Of a DNA stretch of 64,000 bases, positions 34,889-43,768 are shown in pieces. Source of the stretch: JBQTKD01 sp963703165 (GTDB lineage: Bacteria; Actinomycetota; Actinomycetes; Sporichthyales; Sporichthyaceae). The translations under genes and the position numbers were made by a program. Numbering within the stretch: position 1 is the stretch's first letter; every line of letters begins with the position of its first letter. The stretch lies in assembly GCA_963703165.1 (NCBI GenBank), contig OY969798.1, positions 2,728,001 to 2,792,000 of the forward strand. The letters run 5' to 3'. The notes beneath the pieces are model-generated. The model had not been told where the DNA came from, made no database searches, and saw only the letters and a program-made list of their open reading frames with translations.

Positions 34889-35851
34889 TCAGGCGAACAG
34901 ATCCTCGGCGCTGTCCGCGGTGAGTGCCTGCGCGCCCCAGGTCTGCAACCGGTCCAGATCGGTGCAGGCCATGATGCGTTCGCGGACGTCGTCGGTGACG
35001 GGGACGCCGCGGGTGGTGAGGATCTGCAGGATCATCGCGGCGCGTCCGCGTGCCTCGCCCCGGGCCTCGCCTCGTGCCTCGCCTCGTGCCTCGCCCCGGG
35101 CCTCGCCGCGTGCCTCAATCGCGCGGGTGAACTCGCTCTGGTACTCGAAGGTCTCGGTGGCCATCAGTTCCTCCAGGTACCGGCGGGCCAGGTCGGGCAG
35201 CGCGGCGAGTACCAGTCGAGCGTACTCGACCGCATGGTCGACGGGGGTGTGGTCAAGGGCGGTCGCGAGGGCGTCGAGGAGTTCGAAAGGGCCGTCGTCG
35301 CCGACGTGGGTCAGCGCCGAGAGCACCGCGAGTTCAGGGGTCGTAGCCGCGGCATCGGGATCGGCGAGGACGGGGATCACGTCGGGTCCGAGGACCTGCG
35401 GGACCACCTGCGAGGAGCCGTCGTCGAGCGGGATCGGCGTCGCGGCCCAGCGAGCCGTCGCGGGATCGGTGCACACGACGAGCAGGACGGTGGGACAACG
35501 CAGCCGGCGACGGACCGCGGCCAGGTACTCCGGCCACACCCAGGGCTTGTCCTCGTCCCGGCGCAACTGAACCTCGACCAGGATCGCCAGCGAGGGCCGG
35601 GTCGCGTCGCCGAGCAGCACCAGCGCGTCGGCCCGGTGGGCAGCGGGGCGAAGTTCCACCACCTGCGCCGAGCCCAGGTGCGCGGCCGCGTGGGGCGGGA
35701 CCGGTCGGCGCAGCGGACCGGCGAGCAGTTCCGCGGCCAGTGCCGGCCGGTGCCGGAACATCGCGACCAACGTCTCGTGCAGGTGGGAGAGCACGGCGCG
35801 GACGCTACGTGGCGGCACCGACAGTCGGCCCGTACGCGGTCGGTTACTCAT
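34889..35851 (-). CDS. Rpn-like PD-(D/E)xK family protein, copy 1
   Basis: 320 residues. The family core is MFRHRPALAAELL near 31, RADALVLLGDATRP followed by LAILVEVQLRRDEDK (about 75-100), which fits the D...ExQ...K pattern of Rpn/YhgA-type nucleases, then WPEYLAAVRRRLRCP and VLLVVCTDPATARWA. A helical C-terminal half contains five consecutive RGEA units, encoded by a 12-bp tandem repeat. Known for distant relatives only: recombination-promoting DNA endonucleases. Two relatives are in this window: a truncated, nearly identical copy at 38436 and a diverged full copy at 49859. Confidence 0.6.
   Translation of the reverse strand: MSNRPRTGRLSVPPRSVRAVLSHLHETLVAMFRHRPALAAELLAGPLRRPVPPHAAAHLGSAQVVELRPAAHRADALVLLGDATRPSLAILVEVQLRRDEDKPWVWPEYLAAVRRRLRCPTVLLVVCTDPATARWAATPIPLDDGSSQVVPQVLGPDVIPVLADPDAAATTPELAVLSALTHVGDDGPFELLDALATALDHTPVDHAVEYARLVLAALPDLARRYLEELMATETFEYQSEFTRAIEARGEARGEARGEARGEARGEARGRAAMILQILTTRGVPVTDDVRERIMACTDLDRLQTWGAQALTADSAEDLFA
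35049..35120 (-). repeat. 12-bp coding tandem repeat (RGEA)
   Basis: Six units of the form CGTGCCTCGCCY on the plus strand encode RGEA repeats of the Rpn-like protein on the minus strand. The duplicate at 38596-38655 has five units, one fewer, so the array length has changed since the duplication. Confidence 0.8.
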
Positions 35852-35936
35852 CTACGGGTGGCGCTTCGCCCCTATCTCGCAAGGAAAAGGCGACCCGCCG
35901 CCCGAAGACGAGTGCAGCTACCTCGAAATCCGAACG

Positions 35937-36240
35937 TCAGTTGGCGATGGTGACGGCGCCGTCCCAGGCGGCACCGGCCGCGGTCCGGTAGCCACCCGCG
36001 GGCAGCGGCAAAACGGGGTTGGCTGCGGGGGTGGCCGGGGAGGCGTAGTGGACGCGTTGGACGCGTTGGTCGCGGTCGCGGATCTGGATCTCGCCAACCT
36101 TCACCGAGCTCTCCGCCGTCCCGCCCTGACCGTCATCGTGATGCGCCAGACCCCGTCGTCGTACGGCGCGTTGCGATCCGACTCGGAGGGCGACATCATC
36201 GCCCCCAACTGATCTGGGTGCCCGATCTCGGCGGAAGGAC
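35937..36240 (-). pseudogene. Degenerate coding remnant, C-terminal part of an unknown protein
   Basis: The 394 bases between the Rpn-like gene and the secreted-protein gene hold no intact gene. On the minus strand, protein-like sequence is split over two frames: LGAMMSPSESDRNAPYDDGV then WRITMTV near 36130-36210, and from about 36125 SSVKVGEIQIRDRDQRVQRV through LPLPAGGYRTAAGAAWDGAV to TGA 35937. This looks like the end of a gene truncated at about 36240 by the arrival of the next gene and then frameshifted. A GTG at 36104 could still start a 55-residue product. Confidence 0.4.
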
Positions 36241-36245
36241 TTTCC

Positions 36246-37559
36246 GTGCGTAGCAACGTGATGACTCGCGCCGTCCTGGCCGCATCCCTCATCGCCACGG
36301 CCGCTGTCGCTGCACCCATCGGTTCAGCCGAGGGCGCCACCCAGGGGACGGCTCGCGACGTGGTAGCCGCCCTCAGCAACTTCCCGCAGTTCGCCGGGCT
36401 GCCGGACAGCGCATCGCTCGACGCTCCTGCGGTACTTCGAGGCACCGTCGCGCAACTCACGGGTGAGCTCATGCCGGGCGCGCAGGTTCTGCTGTCGGCT
36501 TGGCCTCGCAACGAGGACGTGCGGGTGTTGCCGATCGGTGGAACGTTCGATCTCGTCCCGATCGCGCGTGCGGTGGCCGGCGAGGACGGGCGCTACGAAC
36601 TGAGGGCCGCCGTGACCGACGTCCTTCGCGAACTCGCCGGTCCGGACGGGATCGACATCGAACTCGACGTGTTCCACGCCGACCGGCACTACGTCTACCT
36701 CTCGCAGGCGACGCCTACCGCGGAGGGATCGTGGGTCCGGGAACTGACGGGCCTGCCGGAAGAGATCGACCAGACGTTGCAGCCGGTCGACAACGTGCTC
36801 GATCTGACTCTGAATCAGGCCATCGCCGGCCTGGAGCGCGGCTTGGACATCACCAGGTCGGCGCCCAGCGCGTACACGTATCGAAAGCCGACAGCACCGG
36901 GCTGTACTCCGTTCGAGAAGGTCAAACGAGAGGAGATCTTTCAGACCGTGGCCACCAGCCTCACGAAGCCAGGGGTCACTGCCGAAGTCAGCTTCGCGCG
37001 AGGTGCGCGGACCGAGAGCAGCACCGGTGCCTCTCTGGCGGGAAGCGCCTTCACCGCCAACGGCAGTCGCTCGCGAACGCTGCAGCGGACCTCCACCTTC
37101 GACGACGAAGAAGTGAGGCTGCGTGGCCTCACGAACGTCGAGTACCAGGTGGGCATGGTGCACGAAACGATGCGTCGTTCCTGCGCACGAGACTTTCAGG
37201 GCAACGAGGACGTGCTGTACGTGACAGCCCCGGTCGGCATGACCGCCGCTTCGAGGATCGCCGACTCCAAGTACCCCGCGTGGCGGTGCACACCGAAGGA
37301 TCCGCGAACTCGGCCCGTCGCGGACAAGAGTGTGGAGGTCGCCGAGGAGCGCGCCGCGACCTACCAGCGCGGATTCGAACTCAGCCCGATTCAGGGAGCG
37401 ACATTTGGCGGGAGTTCGCTGAGTGGGTACAGCCAGTCGGTCAAGGTCGTGCTGAAGTTCAAACTGCCGAAGAAGTCGACTTTCCGGCCCAAGTTCCTGT
37501 GCGGTCACAGCGGGCCGCCACACACCCCGGGCCAGCGCGTTCAAGGGTTCTTCGGGTGA
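36246..37559 (+). CDS. Unrecognised secreted protein, long member of a paralogous pair (copy A)
   Basis: 437 residues with a signal peptide (VMTRAVLAASLIATAAVAAP) cut near residue 30. I know no family for it. The N-terminal half (ALSNFPQFAGLPDS, then a beta-rich GAQVLLSAWPRNED to VYLSQATPT block) resembles an exported Ig or carboxypeptidase-regulatory-like fold. The C-terminal half has paired cysteines (PGCTPFEK, RRSCARDFQGNEDVLY, WRCTPKD, FLCGHSGPP) likely to form disulfides. It ends GQRVQGFFG, matched by GQRVQGFQRAR in the homologue at 46796. GGAAGGAC precedes the GTG start. Its stop overlaps the lipoprotein gene by GTGA, so the two are translationally coupled. Confidence 0.68.
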   Translation: MRSNVMTRAVLAASLIATAAVAAPIGSAEGATQGTARDVVAALSNFPQFAGLPDSASLDAPAVLRGTVAQLTGELMPGAQVLLSAWPRNEDVRVLPIGGTFDLVPIARAVAGEDGRYELRAAVTDVLRELAGPDGIDIELDVFHADRHYVYLSQATPTAEGSWVRELTGLPEEIDQTLQPVDNVLDLTLNQAIAGLERGLDITRSAPSAYTYRKPTAPGCTPFEKVKREEIFQTVATSLTKPGVTAEVSFARGARTESSTGASLAGSAFTANGSRSRTLQRTSTFDDEEVRLRGLTNVEYQVGMVHETMRRSCARDFQGNEDVLYVTAPVGMTAASRIADSKYPAWRCTPKDPRTRPVADKSVEVAEERAATYQRGFELSPIQGATFGGSSLSGYSQSVKVVLKFKLPKKSTFRPKFLCGHSGPPHTPGQRVQGFFG

Positions 37560-38275
37560 GGTTTCAGCGACTGATTGCCAGGTCTCGGATGGAGATCTGC
37601 AGGTCCCGTCCTTCGTTCGCTCGCTCGCCTGTACGAGCGGGCAGGATCGTTCCTACGCTCTCCGCGGTCGGCCTCCTGGGTTTCGGTCTTGCGGCCTGCG
37701 GCGGATCCGCGGACGCCTTCGAGGCCGGTTCGCCCCGCAGGCTGGGTTCCATCGAGGACCTGACGCCGAAGCGCCCCGATTTCGCTCTCGGCGCGGCGGA
37801 GATCGTCGAGCCGGGCAAGACCGTCGAGGTGCTGCGACTGCGGGCGTTGGTGACGCCGAACATGCGTCTCCTCGGCGGCCTGACAACGTGGCCGCGGGAC
37901 GGCCAGGATTCCGCCATCGACAGTGGCTTGGGCTATCCGCCTTCGGTGGTCGCGACACACCACCCGGCGTTCGGCACGGTGGTCCCGGCTGCCGAGACCG
38001 CCTACGTCTTGTCCGGCGAGACCGAACCGCGACCGGTGTTCGTGGTGATGGGTTTTCGCCTGGCCGACGGAGAGGTCGGTCTGGTCCACGACATGGAGGT
38101 CACCTACCGGGTCGGCGACGACGTCCGGCGGGTTCGGACCAGTCGGGCCGCCATTGCCTGCATGAGTCCGTGCCGCGCCGCAAACGACTACCGTTCGTCT
38201 CTGCGCGCCTGGGACGAGCAACTTCGGGACAAGTGGGGCGTCGTGGTGCTCGACAGTCGAAATTCTGGGCCCTGA
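37556..38275 (+). CDS. Unrecognised lipoprotein, short member of the paralogous pair (copy A)
   Basis: 239 residues. The hydrophobic stretch VPTLSAVGLLGFGLAACGG ends in a lipobox with Cys at about 48. The mature domain has a block shared with the proteins at 46069 and 48520: TPNMRLLGGLTTWPRD, THHPAFGTVVP, GFRLADGEVG, VTYRVGDDVRRVRTSRAAI and ACMSPC near the C-terminus. The AC-x-x-PC cysteines are conserved in all three. No known family is recognised. Coupled by a GTGA overlap to the long secreted protein, it probably works with it at the cell surface. Confidence 0.66.
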   Translation: MRFQRLIARSRMEICRSRPSFARSPVRAGRIVPTLSAVGLLGFGLAACGGSADAFEAGSPRRLGSIEDLTPKRPDFALGAAEIVEPGKTVEVLRLRALVTPNMRLLGGLTTWPRDGQDSAIDSGLGYPPSVVATHHPAFGTVVPAAETAYVLSGETEPRPVFVVMGFRLADGEVGLVHDMEVTYRVGDDVRRVRTSRAAIACMSPCRAANDYRSSLRAWDEQLRDKWGVVVLDSRNSGP

Positions 38276-38279
38276 CCTG

Positions 38280-38400
38280 GAAGATCGCTTCGAGGACGTT
38301 CGTGTGCACCCAGTGGCCGCCGAGAGCCACCTGCGGCATCAGCTCCCAGCTCGCGGTACCCGCTTCGGTCAGCGCGGCGCGTACGTGAGCCCGCGCGTCG
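38280..38400 (-). pseudogene. Unknown coding remnant
   Basis: One minus-strand frame reads ADARAHVRAALTEAGTASWE then LMPQVALGGHWVHTNVLEAI without stops but with no start or sensible ends. Its composition is protein-like, so it is probably a fragment of a gene lost by rearrangement next to the duplicated Rpn-like segment. Confidence 0.3.
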
Positions 38401-38435
38401 GCGGAGGGGCTGTGCGGCCGGATTGCGGGACAGGG

Positions 38436-38747
38436 TCAGGCGAACAGATCCCCGGCGCTGTCCGCGGTGAGTGCCTGCGCGCCCCAGGTCTGCAACCGGT
38501 CCAGATCGGTGCAGGCCATGATGCGTTCGCGGGCGTCGTCGGTGACGGGGACGCCGCGGGTGGTGAGGATCTGCAGGATCATCGCGGCGCGTCCGCGTGC
38601 CTCGCCTCGTGCCTCGCCCCGGGCCTCGCCTCGTGCCTCACCGCGTGCCTCAATCGCGCGGGTGAACTCGCTCTGGTACTCGAAGGTCTCGGTGGCCATC
38701 AGTTCCTCCAGGTACCGGGGGGCCAGGTCGGGCAGCGCGGCGAGTAC
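38436..38747 (-). pseudogene. Truncated duplicate of the Rpn-like gene (copy 2)
   Basis: These 312 bases match 34889-35212 at all but a handful of positions, apart from one missing 12-bp repeat unit. They encode the last 100 or so residues of the family, from near the LPDLAPRYLEELMATE region to LFA and TGA 38436. Homology stops abruptly at GAGTAC (38742-38747) in both copies, where copy 1 continues upstream. A methionine at 38699 could start an 87-residue product, so expression as a short protein is possible. The near identity marks a recent event. Confidence 0.75.
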
Positions 38748-38764
38748 AGACGAGGCAGGTGTCC

Positions 38765-38815
38765 TCAGGTGAACAGGTCGTCGATGTCCTCAGCGACCAG
38801 GTGGGGCATCGTTGA
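38765..38815 (-). pseudogene. C-terminal tip of another Rpn-like family member
   Basis: Just beyond the duplication breakpoint a minus-strand frame ends MPHLVAEDIDDLFT followed by TGA at 38765. Other family members end SAEDLFA and TVADLFV, so this is probably the tail of a third gene overwritten by the duplicated segment. Confidence 0.35.
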
Positions 38816-38840
38816 AGGCGAGGCCGTGGCCGTCGCGGCC

Positions 38841-39044
38841 CTACCGGCAGGGCGCCGGCGACCCGGTGCCGTGGTTGATCGTGCGGAACGGGGGGCTGTC
38901 ACCGGATCGGCGCTGGTCCGATTTCTTGTTCCGGCTGCGTTCCATCGAACCGATCAGCCTCTCGTCGGGACGGGACGGCGGTGGTGGCGGCACCGGCTTG
39001 CGGTCGGTGGTATCCGAGTCCGACACGGTTGCCTCCATCCTCAT
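38841..39044 (-). CDS. Small proline-rich protein
   Basis: 67 residues, with polyproline (KPVPPPPPSRPDERL) and a basic region. The ATG overlaps the stop of the small membrane protein gene upstream (ATGA). It has no known family; its coding status rests on the coupling. Confidence 0.35.
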   Translation of the reverse strand: MRMEATVSDSDTTDRKPVPPPPPSRPDERLIGSMERSRNKKSDQRRSGDSPPFRTINHGTGSPAPCR

Positions 39045-39178
39045 CGGGAGATCACGCCCGTTCCGAGCAGGACCACGGCCAGCGCCAACGTGGAAAGAGC
39101 CGCCCTCAGTCTACGGGCCTTGCGGCCGGCGGCGTCGTCGGCCGGCGAACCCTCGCAGACAATCAGTTGATGATCCAT
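39041..39178 (-). CDS. Small single-span membrane protein
   Basis: 45 residues, MDHQLIVCEGSPADDAAGRK then a C-terminal helix LRAALSTLALAVVLLGTGVI. CAGGAGAG lies about 7 bases before the ATG. It is translationally coupled to the next small gene. Function unknown. Confidence 0.45.
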   Translation of the reverse strand: MDHQLIVCEGSPADDAAGRKARRLRAALSTLALAVVLLGTGVISR

Positions 39179-39222
39179 CAGATATCTCTCCTGTGCGGCC
39201 GCCGCCCTCGAGCGGCCGGTTC

Positions 39223-39354
39223 GTGGCACAGAACTACCAGGGGGGTCCGACAGAACACCGTCCGTCGACGCCTCCGCCCCCGCCCAGAGGTCAGGCCGGC
39301 GCCAGCCCGTCGCCGCGCTCCCGCCCGGACAAGCGTGAGTCCCAGGACGCCTGA
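39223..39354 (+). CDS. Small proline-rich protein, homologue of the one at 43769
   Basis: 43 residues from GTG 39223. The C-terminus RGQAGASPSPRSRPD...SQDA is close to KGRAGASPPPRSRPD...SQDA at 43769-43936, and the DNA after both stops (CTGATCRGTTCAC) is alike too. Both sit just before the 3' end of a minus-strand accessory gene. It may be a real micro-protein or a shared sequence module. Confidence 0.4.
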   Translation: MAQNYQGGPTEHRPSTPPPPPRGQAGASPSPRSRPDKRESQDA

Positions 39355-39876
39355 TCAGTTCACCGATGGTGGGCGATCCGCCGCCGACAGCGCGGCCTCG
39401 ATGTCCGCGATCTTCTGCACGAGCACCAGCCTGCCTGGGACGCGGCGGAATCCGAGTTCCTCGTAGAACCCGGCGACTCGTTCGTGCAGTGCGTCGACGA
39501 CAACCAGTCGGGCGGCCACCGTCGCTGTCGCCGCCACCACCACCCGGCTGAGGGCATCGGCCACGAGGACCGGGCCCAGCCCTTGACCTCGCAGAGAGAT
39601 CGACAGGGCCAACCGCGCCAACAGCACCGCTGGGATCTCCACCGGTCCGCCGCGGCCGATCGAGGATGGGATCTCCGCCCGGGCGACCCGGTGCGCAGCC
39701 AGGGCGTAGTACCCGACGACCGCGTCGGACTCGTCAACCCACACCCAGGTGCGGGCGGTCCTGCGCGCGTCCGCCGACGCTGCCTGCTCCACCAACCACC
39801 GGTCCAGCGAAGATTCGCCGCAGGAAAATCCGTCCACCAGGTGTCGCGCCGGATCCAGGCGTTCGGAACGGAACAC
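39355..39876 (-). CDS. GNAT-family toxin (TacT-like)
   Basis: 173 residues. It begins FRSERLDPARHLVDGFSCGE, matching the FxCG...LDxWL start of TacT/AtaT-type tRNA-acetylating toxins, followed by VVGYYALAAHRV, and the acetyl-CoA loop LALSISLRGQGLGPVLVADA near 97-113, then RLVVVDALHERVAGFYEELG with the Tyr of the active site. Known role: acetylation of the amino group of charged tRNA, which blocks translation. Coded 5 bases after a DUF1778-type antitoxin. GTG start. Confidence 0.82.
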   Translation of the reverse strand: MFRSERLDPARHLVDGFSCGESSLDRWLVEQAASADARRTARTWVWVDESDAVVGYYALAAHRVARAEIPSSIGRGGPVEIPAVLLARLALSISLRGQGLGPVLVADALSRVVVAATATVAARLVVVDALHERVAGFYEELGFRRVPGRLVLVQKIADIEAALSAADRPPSVN

Positions 39877-39881
39877 TCACC

Positions 39882-40163
39882 TCACCCGCGCACGACCAGG
39901 GCCCGGGCACGTTCGGCGGCGTCAGTCAGTGTGCGGTTGGCGTTCGCCGGTTCGTCGAACGCCGCCAGTAGGTCGTCGAAGAACTCGGCAGGCACTCGAG
40001 TGGTCGCCTCGTGCTCCGCGAGCACGCGCTCGGCCTTCTCCTCCGCTGCCGCCCGCGCGAACTCGCTCACCGGCTCGCCCAACAACGCGGCCGCTGCCTC
40101 GATCCGGGACTTGCGGTCCGGGCGGACGCGGAACTCCAGTCGTGCCGATGCCAACCTGGCCAT
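39882..40163 (-). CDS. DUF1778/RHH antitoxin (TacA-like)
   Basis: 93 residues. LASARLEFRVRPDRKSRIEA gives the ribbon-helix-helix DNA-binding domain, AAALLGEPVSEFARAAAEEK the second helix, and the C-terminal half (VPAEFFDDLLAAFDEPANAN) is the toxin-binding segment with the FxxLLxxFDEP pattern of DUF1778 antitoxins. TTGGAGGTGATCGGG before ATG 40163 is a consensus ribosome binding site, so the upstream in-frame start at 40217 is rejected; that start also lies over the operator. Confidence 0.85.
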   Translation of the reverse strand: MARLASARLEFRVRPDRKSRIEAAAALLGEPVSEFARAAAEEKAERVLAEHEATTRVPAEFFDDLLAAFDEPANANRTLTDAAERARALVVRG

Positions 40164-40177
40164 CCCGATCACCTCCA

Positions 40178-40201
40178 AGGTACGGACAAGTGTACGTACC
40201 T
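40178..40201 (-). promoter_or_regulatory. Operator/promoter of the TacAT-like operon
   Basis: AGGTACG (40178-40184) and CGTACCT (40195-40201) form a perfect 7-base inverted repeat around 10 bases. On the minus strand the spacer contains TACACT, a good -10 hexamer, so antitoxin binding would cover the promoter. Confidence 0.55.
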
Positions 40202-40457
40202 CGAGTCCGTGGCGCATCCTGTTCCTCTCGACGTGCTCCGACCGGTAGTGACGCCGGCAACGGCGCGGACGCTACAGGCGACCTCCGACATTCTCGGCTG
40301 GTTGGCGGGGCTCGAACACCAGTACGATCCATAGTGGGAATGCTCTGTATCGTCGGAAAAGATTTTCTTTCGGAGGGCGGTTCTCGGGCAGTCCTGAACG
40401 GCGCTCCGGTGACGGGATCACCTAGGGCCTCGGGCCGGCGTCGGCGTAACGATGCCG

Positions 40458-43400
40458 TCAGACGTGGCTCTCGCCCGACGCAGAAGCCGCCAGCTCTGGG
40501 CCGTCGAGCGGCCTCAGCCGCCAGACGCCGCCGGGGTCCCGCGCCAGGTGGACGCGGTGCGCGGTCCCCGCGTGGCCGGCGTCGTCGCCGAACCAGGACC
40601 GCAGCAGGTCCGGGAGCCGATTCGTGGGCTCGCCGCCTCTCCGTGCGACGTTGACCGCGATCGTCACGAAGTCGAACTCGTACACGGTGCCGTCGGCGGT
40701 CACGACGTCGACGGGCCCTGTCGGGAGTTCGGGGTGACGTTCTCGGTCGAACCTGAGGATCGGCCGTCCACCGGCGTGGCTGACCTTCAGGACCGCTCCG
40801 GTGACGACCTCGCGGCTGTCCAGGTACTTGGCCAGGCGCCAGTCGACGAGCTCGGCCACGAGCTCGGTCAGCGGAGCCCTCAGGTGCTCGGGGACGTCGA
40901 CGCGCAGGGCGAATGAATCGTCGGTGACTCGGGCCCATACACGCTCGCCGCGGTCCAGCTCGCCCGCCCACGCAGCGATCGGCCACTTCCGCCAGTACCG
41001 CGCGAACGCCTCGGCCGACATGAGCTCCGGGACGGCGATTTCCTTGCTGCGCAGGTCATCCACGAGCCTCGGGTCGCGCAGCACGAGACGGCGGCACTCC
41101 TCGGAGAGCTCGGGCAGCGCGATCGGCTCGAACACCCGGTCGGTCATGACCAGGGCACGCAGCACGACCATCTTGTAGGACTTCGTCATCGCGGTGCGGC
41201 CGATCTCGGTGAGCAGTTCACCGCCGACGGCGAGCGCGTCGAGTTCCTCGGGCTCGAGCAGTTCGAGGGAGCGCAGCAGGGCGTGCCACCCGCCGTCACG
41301 GTTCGCCGCGGCTGGGTTGTAGCCCCGCCGGTAGGTCTCCAGCGCGGTCGGGCGGCGGCCCTCGGACGCGTGGACCGCCTTGACGAAGGCCTCCAGGGCG
41401 TTGCCCCGCGAGCGCCCTGGAGCGAGCTGCGTGAGCAGGTCCACGGCCTCGACGTCGTAGTGGACCGAGCACCCGGGAGGCAGCGAGAAGTCGCCGGTCT
41501 CCACCGCGCGCCGTGCGGCGGTGAGGTCGTGGTCGGCGCCGGCGAGGCGGAGCAGTTCCTGCGGCCGGTTCAGGAAGCTGCGGTGGTTGCCGACGAAGTC
41601 GACGACGACCAGGTCCACCTTGCCGGGCGACACACGCAGGCCGCGTCCGAGCTGTTGCAGGAAGAGGATCGGCGACGCGGTGGGCCGCAGCATCAGGACC
41701 GTGTCGACGTCGGGGACGTCGAGCCCTTCGTTGAACAGGTCGACGCTGAACAGCACGTCGATCGCGCCGGAGCGGAGGTCCGCGATCGCCTGATGCCGCG
41801 GGGCGCTCCACGGCTGGTTGTGCACGGCGACGGCCCGCACGCCGCGGGCGCGGAAGAACTCGGCCTGGTGATCCGCGTGCCGCACCGACACGCAGAAGGC
41901 CAGTGTCGCCCGGCCGTGCAGCCTCTCCCACGCGTCGAAGGCGGCCTGCGAGCGAGTCTCTGTCACCGTCGCGTTCTCCAACGCCGTCGGGTCGAATCCA
42001 CCGTTGCGCCACGGGATCGGCGCGAAGTCGACGGTGTCCGCGACGCCGTGGTAGCGGAACGGGACGAGTGCCGCGCTGCGGATGCCCTCCACCAGGGAGA
42101 CCTCGTAGACCAGGTTGTCGTCGCACAGCGCCAGGAGGTCCGCGCCGTCCGTCCGGTCCGGGGTCGCGGTGAGCCCGAGCAGGAACGTCGGCCGGAAGTG
42201 GTCCAGCAGCTTGCGGTAGGTCGTGGCGGCGGCGTGGTGGAACTCGTCGACGACGAGGTAGTCGAACTCGTCGGGACGGTAGCGATCCAGGCGCCGCGCC
42301 AGGGTCTGCACGCTCGCGAAGACGACCTCGGCGTGGGACTCGTCGACGTCGGACAGCAGCAGCCCGGTGCTGCGGGTCGGTTGTGCGGTGCGGAAGGTGA
42401 CCATCGCCTGGCGCAGCAGCTCCTCGCGGTGCGCGACGAACAGGACCCGCCCGAAGTGCGGACGGGAGCTGTCGAACGCGGCCAGCCACGTCTTGCCCAG
42501 ACCGGTGGCGAGCACGACGAGTCCGGCGCCAAACCCCGCCGCGCGGGTCTGCTCCAGCGCCGCCAGCGCTTCGGCCTGGATCTCGGTGGGCGTGGGAACA
42601 GGCGGTGTCTCGTCGTCGATCCGGGGATGACCCGACCCGTCGCGGTGCGGACCGGTGCGACCCGTCGCGACTCGTACGCGGCGACGACTGCCTCGGTGAG
42701 CGGGTGCGAGCGCGGGTCCTCCCACAGCGTCTCGAAGCCGTCGACGAGCTCCGCGACCTCGTGGGGTTGTGCGGTGCGCAGGGTCCACTCGACGCTCGAC
42801 TCGAGCCCGCTGCGGCTGAGGTTCGCGCTGCCGACGAACCCGTGGCACACCTCAGGTCGTTTTCGGGAGGTGAGGAGGTAGGCCTTGGGGTGGAAGCCGG
42901 TGCGGTCGGTGACGAACAGGCGCACCTGCAGGCCGGGAAAGGTCGACTGGTCGACGAGCAGGCGGCGCAGGGCGACCGGTTCGGTGACGTCGAGGTAGTC
43001 GCTGGTGAGCAGGCGGAGCCGCCCGCCGGGGCGGGACAGCAACGCGACGAACGACTCGTCGATGATCCGCAACCCCGATGCCATGACGAAGCTGACCGCC
43101 AGGCGGACCTCGTCCACGTCCGGGTCGGCGAACGCGTCGGCGAGGGCGGGACCCAGCGCCCGGCCGGGTCCGTCGTGCAACGCGCGCTGGGCGGGAGCGA
43201 GGTAGTTGCCGCGCCACGGGATGACGTGGCGCACCCCGCCACGAGGGTCGCGCATGTCGCCGTCGTAGCGCGGGATCACGTGGAGGTGCAGGTGATCGAC
43301 GGTCTGCCCGGCCGCGGGTCCGGCGTTGAAACCGACGTTGTAGCCGTCGGGAGTGGGCACCCGCTTGTCGAGCTCGTGCTTGACCTCTCCGACCAGGTCC

Positions 43401-43570
43401 ATGAGCGCGGCGCGCTCGGCGTCCGTCGCGGACCACCAGTCCGTGACGACTCGACGCGTCACGGCCAGCGCGTGCCCGGGGGAGACGGGGAAACGGTCGT
43501 AGAACGCGAAGGCGAGATCGTTCTCGGCGATCCACTCGGCGTGTGGGACGGACAGGAACGGGGAGTCCAC
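40458..43570 (-). pseudogene. HIT - phospholipase D - DEAD/DEAH helicase protein, frameshifted
   Basis: Joined across one indel this gives a protein of about 1037 residues. From GTG 43570: a HIT domain (residues about 1-150, HLHLHVIP), then a phospholipase D-like domain with a single HxK motif (GFHPKAYLL, then GSANLSRSG), both in one frame to about 42630. The superfamily II helicase follows in the -1 frame: Walker A ATGLGKTW, VVDEFHHA, TATPD, LQQLGRGLR, then a C-terminal block with no named motif. The break lies at a run of four C on the coding strand (42623-42626); a fifth C would restore GRVIP-RIDDETPP. Such fusions occur in putative phage-defence loci; the restriction gene next door supports that. 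Confidence 0.75.
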
Positions 43571-43768
43571 GAGCTCAGCTTGCCGGCGGGCGAAGTCGGC
43601 TCGTCTTGCGTCTGAGCTTCGTCCGTGGCCAATGGGCGAGTTGAGTGTCGGCCTTTGACGAGAACAGGTGCGGCGTTGGGCCAGGGTCGCGGCGCCGAAC
43701 TTGCTTGCGATCGTGTCCAACCGTCGCCCGCAGTTTGTCGGACACAATCGAGGAGCAGGAGGTGAGCG

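Noticed and set aside
35049..35120. The regularly spaced repeat as a CRISPR array
   Set aside because: Units are 12 bp, contiguous, in frame and coding (RGEA); there are no spacers and no cas genes.
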